Part shown: piece after piece, positions 59,568 to 64,000 of the stretch
Position numbering within the stretch: position 1 is the stretch's first letter
Layout: every line of letters starts with the position of its first letter
Notes under the pieces: generated by a model
The model's database searches: none
The model's input: only the letters and a program-made list of their open reading frames with translations
Told to the model about the DNA's origin: nothing
Assembly (NCBI RefSeq): GCF_012275375.1
Contig: NZ_JAAZQJ010000009.1
Location: forward strand, 1 to 64,000
DNA length: 64,000 nucleotides
Source: Dyella sp. SG609
Lineage (GTDB): Bacteria; Pseudomonadota; Gammaproteobacteria; Xanthomonadales; Rhodanobacteraceae
Direction of reading: 5' to 3'
Position numbers and translations under genes: made by a program

Positions 59568-62180
59568 TCACAGCTTCACGTTGAACAGGGCGCCCAGCAT
59601 GGTCACGCCGTAATGGTGCTGCGGCCCCTTGTCGGTATAGATGCGCTGGCCATAGCTCAGCGTCTGGTCGAACCCCAGGTAATGCCAGTCGGTGAAGCTG
59701 CCGGTTTCGCGGCGGCCGAACAGGCGCATGCCGAAGCGGCGGGTGAAGTCGAAGTTGAAGCCCAGGTCCAGCGTATTGCTGCGGTACTTGTTGTCCGGGA
59801 AGGCGTTGCCCGCCGCCGTAGCCGCATCCGGTGCGCGGTAGGCGAGGGCGCCGATGGTGGCGTAGCTGTAGCCGACGTGGCCGAACGAGCCGCTGTAGTT
59901 GTAGCTGAGGTCGGCGCGCACGCTGCCGAAATCGTGAGTGAGGGTGAAGCCGGCATTGCTGTTGCGCTCGCGGTCGAATTCCCACCACTGGTTGCCGTAC
60001 GGATACAGCGGCCCGCCGAGATTCGGGTTGGTCTGCCCCGGTGTGCCCAGCGCCGCGCCGGCCGCGCCGCCGTCGGAGTCGCCCACATTGGCAATGCCCA
60101 TATGCGAAGTCTCGATGCCCAGATACGCGCTGGCGGTAGTGCGCGCGCCGGGCTGCCAATCCCACTGCAAGGTGGCGCCGGTGCTGCGCGTGTCCTGGCG
60201 GCCGATCGGCGTGGCGTACTGGTCGCGGCTGCCGTAGAAGGTGGCGGATACCGTGGTGGCGTCGCCGAACGGATAGGTGACGATCAGCCGCGCCTTGCTT
60301 TCGTTGCGGTCCGAGAGATCGTACTTGCGCATGTCGGCGACCGTATGCGCGGGCAGGCCGTTGACGGGATCGACGAAGCCCGGCAGCGATTCGGAGAAGA
60401 ACTGCACATAGGGATCGTAGTTGTACGGCCCGCCGCGTCGGCGTGCGTATTCATAGCTGGCGCGCAAGGTCGCATCGCCGAACGAGCGCGACATCCATGA
60501 AATCTTGATGCGGTGCTCGTCCACCCGCTTGCGTTCGCGATACTTCGGTTCGTTGTGGTCGAAGGTATAGGCCACGCCCAGGCTGTTGCGCCGCCCGAAC
60601 TGCCAGTCGCCGCCCAACTCGAACAGCGTGTCGTCGTAGCCATACGGCACGTTGCGCACGGTGACATTCGACGACCAGTACAGCGGATTGCGCGGATCGA
60701 AAATGCCCACCTCGCCCGGCACGATGCTGCCCTGCGAGCCGTTCTCCGAGATATAGCCGTACTGCCCCGTCTGCGGGTTGTAGGCGAGATAGCGCGTCTT
60801 GTTGTCTTCGCGATACCAGCGCAGGCCGGCATGCCAGCCGAAGCTGGACGACGGATGGAAATTCACCCGCGCGTCGAACAGGCCGGTATCGATCCGCGCA
60901 TTGGCATTGCGCTGCGACAGCGCAGCCGGCGTGTTCCAGTCGGCGCAGGGCAAGGTGTAGTTGGGGCCGCCGATCGGCGCCATGTCGACACCCAGCACGC
61001 CGGTGCAGGTCACCGGCGGACGCAGCGCTGCGTTCTGGCGCATGGTGCCCCACGCGGCGGCAACGCTGAATTGGCCGTTGCCCTTCAGCTCGCGCGACAG
61101 GTCCAGGCGCAGGTTGTGGTAGTCGTTGTCCGGCTCCAGCGAGAACTCGCCCTGGTAGATATTCGCCACCTGCGGCACGCCCACCACGTTCTGCAGCTGG
61201 AACGGGCTCTGGTAATCCAGGTAGTCCTTGTGGTTGCGGAAGAACGAGCCGGTGTAGGTGCCGACGAAGTGCCACACCCTGCCCACCTTGCGCAACGACA
61301 GGTTGACGTCGGTGGTGGAGAAATCGACCGGCCGCACCGTCTCGTTGATGCCGCCCTGCAGATCGTTGAAGGCGAAGAACATCGGCCCGCCCCACAAACG
61401 CGTGCCCTTGCGTTCCTCGTTGCTGATCGCCGCGGTGCCGATCCAGCCGCGGTACAACTCGCCTTCCAGCGACAGGCCGCTGCGGGTGCGGGTCAGTCCG
61501 ATGCTGCGCCTTGGCGCCGCCGCGGAAGCAGCGGCGATCTGTGCAGGCGTGCTGGCGCCCGGTGTGAGCGAAGCGGGCAAGGTGAGGTTGCTGCTACCGA
61601 TGCCATTCCAGATCGGGAAGGCGTTGGTCGACACCGTATGCGGCATATCGCGGTAGAACGCTTCGATCCGGTAGCTGCCGTATTTGCCGGCGCGCAAACG
61701 GTAGTACTGGTCGTCGGCGCTCAATCGGCTGGCGCGGAACTCCACGTATTCGCCGGTGCGCCGGTTGTCGAACATCAATCCCAGATAGCCCAGCGCCAAG
61801 CCGTTCTTCCAGTCGCTGTACTGGCGGAAGAATTCCGCGTTGCGGTCGCCGTTGAGGTGGATATAGCCGAGCTGCAATAGCCCGCGATACGTCCAGTCGC
61901 TGCCCGGCGCGACAGGCGTGCCGTCATCGGCCTGCGGCGGATACGGGTATGGCACACCGGTGGGCGTGCGCTTCATGCCCGCATGCAGCCACGACATGCC
62001 GTTTGAGAGCAGCCCGTCCTGAATCCCCGCCATCATCGGCGTCCACCCGCGCGGATCCAGCGCATTGCCGTACTGCATGTCGCCCACGCGCATGGTGTCG
62101 CTGCCGTCCGCCACCTGCGCGGAAGCGGCGCCCGCCGCCAGGCCCGGCAGCGCGAGGAGAAGGAGCTGGAGCTTGCGCAT
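59568..62180 (-). CDS. MtrB/PioB-family decaheme-associated outer-membrane porin
   Basis: An 870-aa outer-membrane beta-barrel of the MtrB/PioB family. The signal peptide is cleaved near GAASAQ (residue 22). From about residue 90 the protein is a series of amphipathic strands: TYRGLLQLGYIHLNGDRN, FEFRASRLSADDQYYRLRAGKYGSYRIEA, and so on to the C-terminal strand. Cys are rare (VTCTGV, LPCADW) and the N-terminal CxxC of Shewanella MtrB is absent, as in PioB. Such porins sheath a decaheme cytochrome across the outer membrane. The gene follows the decaheme gene by 12 bp, confirming the pair. Confidence 0.9.
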   Translation of the reverse strand: MRKLQLLLLALPGLAAGAASAQVADGSDTMRVGDMQYGNALDPRGWTPMMAGIQDGLLSNGMSWLHAGMKRTPTGVPYPYPPQADDGTPVAPGSDWTYRGLLQLGYIHLNGDRNAEFFRQYSDWKNGLALGYLGLMFDNRRTGEYVEFRASRLSADDQYYRLRAGKYGSYRIEAFYRDMPHTVSTNAFPIWNGIGSSNLTLPASLTPGASTPAQIAAASAAAPRRSIGLTRTRSGLSLEGELYRGWIGTAAISNEERKGTRLWGGPMFFAFNDLQGGINETVRPVDFSTTDVNLSLRKVGRVWHFVGTYTGSFFRNHKDYLDYQSPFQLQNVVGVPQVANIYQGEFSLEPDNDYHNLRLDLSRELKGNGQFSVAAAWGTMRQNAALRPPVTCTGVLGVDMAPIGGPNYTLPCADWNTPAALSQRNANARIDTGLFDARVNFHPSSSFGWHAGLRWYREDNKTRYLAYNPQTGQYGYISENGSQGSIVPGEVGIFDPRNPLYWSSNVTVRNVPYGYDDTLFELGGDWQFGRRNSLGVAYTFDHNEPKYRERKRVDEHRIKISWMSRSFGDATLRASYEYARRRGGPYNYDPYVQFFSESLPGFVDPVNGLPAHTVADMRKYDLSDRNESKARLIVTYPFGDATTVSATFYGSRDQYATPIGRQDTRSTGATLQWDWQPGARTTASAYLGIETSHMGIANVGDSDGGAAGAALGTPGQTNPNLGGPLYPYGNQWWEFDRERNSNAGFTLTHDFGSVRADLSYNYSGSFGHVGYSYATIGALAYRAPDAATAAGNAFPDNKYRSNTLDLGFNFDFTRRFGMRLFGRRETGSFTDWHYLGFDQTLSYGQRIYTDKGPQHHYGVTMLGALFNVKL

Positions 62181-62192
62181 CGTCCGCCTCCC

Positions 62193-63299
62193 TCACTTGT
62201 GGAATTTCGGTCCGGACGGGTTGTTGGACCCGTGGATATTGGTGTGGCAGGTCAGGCAGCCGCGGCCCATGATCCGCTCGTCCGGCGACACGCCATTGCC
62301 CAGGCCCGCGGCGCTCTGCAGGTCGTTCGGATGCTGCGTCATGGTGTGGCACTGCTGGCACAGCATCGGGATCGGCGCCACCAGCAAGGTCTGCTGGTTG
62401 GAGCCGTGCACGTCGTGGCAGTTGAGGCAGTTCTGCCGCACCGGCGCGTGCTCGAACAGGAAGGGGCCGCGCTTTTCGGCGTGGCAGCCGTAGCAGGTCT
62501 CGTTGACCGTGTCGGTCTTCAGCAGCGGCTTGGTGATGGTGCCGTGCGGGTTGTGGCAATCAGTGCAGGCGATCTGCCCTTCCGGCAGCGGCATGTGCGA
62601 GCGCCGGTTGAACTTGGCGCGGATGTCCTGGTGGCAGCCGCTGCACACTTCGTTGATCGACGGCTTGGCCAGCACGCCTTCGGGCGACAGCCGCGCCATC
62701 GGGTTGTGGCAATCGCTGCAGGAAAGGCCGCGGTTCTCGTGCACCGACCCCAGCCAGTGCTGCCGCGCGCCGCCGGCATGGCAACCGAGGCAGACCTGCG
62801 TCTGCGCCTGCACGGGCGTGCCGCCGTCGTGCGTGAAAGCGATGATCGAGCCTTTCGCCGCGGGGTTCTTCGCGTGCAGCGAGCCGGGGCCATGGCAGGT
62901 CTCGCAAGCTGCCTGCGGCCCGCTGTGTGCCGCGCCGACACGGAACGAAGCGACATGCAGCGAATGCGAGGCCTGCACGTTTTCCAATGCGTGGCAGGCC
63001 ATGCAGGTCCTGGCGCCGACGGCATCGGCGTCGGGCGCCAGCGGGTTCTTCGGGATGGGGGCCGCATCGAAGGGCGTGGCGGGCGAGTCGCTGACGGGAC
63101 GCAGATGCGGGTCGCGGTTACGCGCATCGTTGGCGCCCATGTCGGTGGCCGGCAGCATCCGCGCGATATCGCTCTGGCTCAGGCCGGACGACCCGGCCGG
63201 GGCCGCCTGCTGCGCCTGCGCACCCGGTGCCGGCAGCGCCGCCAGCAGCCCGATGGCCGCGCAAAGCAACGTCCCTGGCAGAAACGGGAACACACGCAT
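62193..63299 (-). CDS. decaheme c-type cytochrome (MtrA/PioA/DmsE family)
   Basis: A 368-aa periplasmic multiheme cytochrome with a signal peptide (to about residue 29). I count ten CxxCH sites: CMACH, CETCH, CLGCH, CSDCH, CSGCH, CTDCH, CYGCH, CLNCH, CQQCH and CLTCH, spread over residues about 98-355. The count and spacing match MtrA/PioA/DmsE. It would form the heme wire inside the MtrB-type porin. Unlike PioA there is no very long N-terminal extension, only about 70 Ala/Pro-rich residues. It is the first gene of the operon, 220 bp from a divergent LysR gene. Confidence 0.93.
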   Translation of the reverse strand: MRVFPFLPGTLLCAAIGLLAALPAPGAQAQQAAPAGSSGLSQSDIARMLPATDMGANDARNRDPHLRPVSDSPATPFDAAPIPKNPLAPDADAVGARTCMACHALENVQASHSLHVASFRVGAAHSGPQAACETCHGPGSLHAKNPAAKGSIIAFTHDGGTPVQAQTQVCLGCHAGGARQHWLGSVHENRGLSCSDCHNPMARLSPEGVLAKPSINEVCSGCHQDIRAKFNRRSHMPLPEGQIACTDCHNPHGTITKPLLKTDTVNETCYGCHAEKRGPFLFEHAPVRQNCLNCHDVHGSNQQTLLVAPIPMLCQQCHTMTQHPNDLQSAAGLGNGVSPDERIMGRGCLTCHTNIHGSNNPSGPKFHK

Positions 63300-63409
63300 G
63301 GCGTAACCCCATTGGCTAGCGTGATGCGCCGGCGTGTCGTCCCCTGTGGCCGGTGCCGCCAGGAGTATTCACCCTCGCCCGAACGGGAATAAGCCCTCGC
63401 ACCGAAAAT

Positions 63410-63434
63410 GATTGTCCAAGGCGCGAGAACAATC
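63410..63434. promoter_or_regulatory. candidate LysR-type binding dyad
   Basis: GATTGT-N13-ACAATC with perfect 6-bp arms containing an ATTGT-N15-ACAAT core, in the divergent gap between the LysR and decaheme genes (111 bp from the cytochrome start, 86 bp from the LysR start). Confidence 0.5.
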
Positions 63435-63519
63435 GCAGCCTGTGGCGACGCAACATCGCGCCGCCAAAGCTTGCGGTAGCCTCAAAAGCGGGGGCTCATC
63501 CCGCGACGGGAGCCGGGAC

Positions 63520-64000
63520 ATGCAGGATCTCAACGACATCCTCTATTTCGTGCAGGTCGTCGAGCACGGCAGCTTCACCGCCGCGAGCCGCGCGATGGGC
63601 ATGGCCAAATCGCAACTGAGCTTCCGCATCGCGCGGCTCGAGGAACATCTGGGCGTGCGCCTGATCCAGCGCACCACGCGGCGTTCTCACGTCACCGACA
63701 TCGGCCGCCGCTACTACGACCAGTGCTGCCTGATGCTGGCCGCCGCCGAGCGCGCGCAGGAAGTGATCGACGATGCGCAGGCCATTCCGCGCGGACGCCT
63801 GCGCGTGGCTTGCCCGGTAATGTTCGCGCAGCTGCTGCTGGCGCCGGTGCTTGTAGGTTTCCTGCGCCGGCACCCGGATGTGCAGGTGGATCTGGATATC
63901 TGCCATCACCAGGTCGACGTGGTGGCGAACGGCTACGACATCGCTTTCCGCGTGCGCGCGTCGGTGCAGGATTCCAGCCTGGTGGTGCGCAGCTTCGGCA
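63520..64000 (+). CDS. LysR-family regulator (3' end beyond the window)
   Basis: The first 160 residues of a LysR-type regulator. The winged helix-turn-helix is FVQVVEHGSFTAASRAMGMAKSQLSFRIARLEEHLGVRLIQRTTRR (about 10-55), followed by the linker helix and the start of the effector-binding domain (RGRLRVACPVMFAQLLLAPVLVGFLRRHPDVQVDLD). The CxxMFAQ stretch is typical of the CrgA-type subgroup. It is divergent from the decaheme operon and is its likely regulator. The C-terminal half is cut off at base 64000. Confidence 0.88.
   Translation, partial: MQDLNDILYFVQVVEHGSFTAASRAMGMAKSQLSFRIARLEEHLGVRLIQRTTRRSHVTDIGRRYYDQCCLMLAAAERAQEVIDDAQAIPRGRLRVACPVMFAQLLLAPVLVGFLRRHPDVQVDLDICHHQVDVVANGYDIAFRVRASVQDSSLVVRSFG

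Overview
The window is GC-rich (roughly two thirds G+C by eye), densely packed bacterial chromosome from a gammaproteobacterium of the Xanthomonadales (Lysobacterales) type, most plausibly Rhodanobacteraceae (Dyella/Luteibacter/Rhodanobacter group). That placement is an inference. It rests on the housekeeping set (plsB, ubiE, rdgC, ttcA, rluF, an aromatic/aspartate aminotransferase), a GTAG-headed REP pair of the kind called SMAG in Stenotrophomonas, and large TonB receptors. No rRNA, tRNA, CRISPR array or intact insertion sequence was found.

Layout. 1-5810 is a phage-derived array of four related tail-fibre/receptor-binding genes, interrupted by one multi-spanning membrane protein gene and separated by intrinsic hairpins; the first gene is visibly poorer in G+C. 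5830-15209 is core metabolism and envelope: AI-2E-type permease, class B-like acid phosphatase lipoprotein, a candidate small RNA, a lipoprotein, plsB, an exported amidohydrolase, ubiE and a GAF-GGDEF cyclase. 15356-25432 is mixed accessory DNA with two toxin-antitoxin pairs (a RES-type pair at 16230-18003 and a RelB/ParE-type pair at 24073-24646), TMEM175 and Pr6Pr-like membrane proteins, a GST, cupin + EamA exporter divergent from an Lrp regulator, and a proline iminopeptidase. 25528-25737 is the dead C-terminal end of a second GST.

25867-32625 holds an M1 aminopeptidase, alpha/beta hydrolase, GFA protein, an MFS transporter behind a foldable leader, the REP pair, a YgjP-like metallopeptidase and rdgC. 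33072-39722 carries a 1010-aa TonB receptor, a secreted DUF2252 protein, the aminotransferase and ttcA. 40181-46321 is a six-gene minus-strand run (membrane protein, XRE regulator, TAP-like hydrolase, NatAB-type ABC exporter, M49-like peptidase lipoprotein) whose promoter is bracketed by two copies of an 18-bp palindrome.

46763-52988 is a complete chaperone-usher fimbrial operon (pilin, chaperone, usher, two tip adhesins) with strong hairpins after the pilin gene. A short pilin-like gene faces it, with a consensus CRP/Clp site upstream. 53639-57356 holds a ferredoxin-NADP-reductase-like enzyme, a YadGH-type ABC exporter, rluF and an ArsR regulator. 57455-58858 is a cupin-DUF2867 fusion. 58853-63299 is a three-gene operon for an outer-membrane electron conduit: decaheme MtrA/PioA-like cytochrome, MtrB/PioB-like porin and diheme cytochrome c4, divergent from a LysR regulator that runs off the end of the window. 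This conduit is the most biologically striking system here: it predicts extracellular electron exchange, for example Fe(II) oxidation or respiration of external acceptors.
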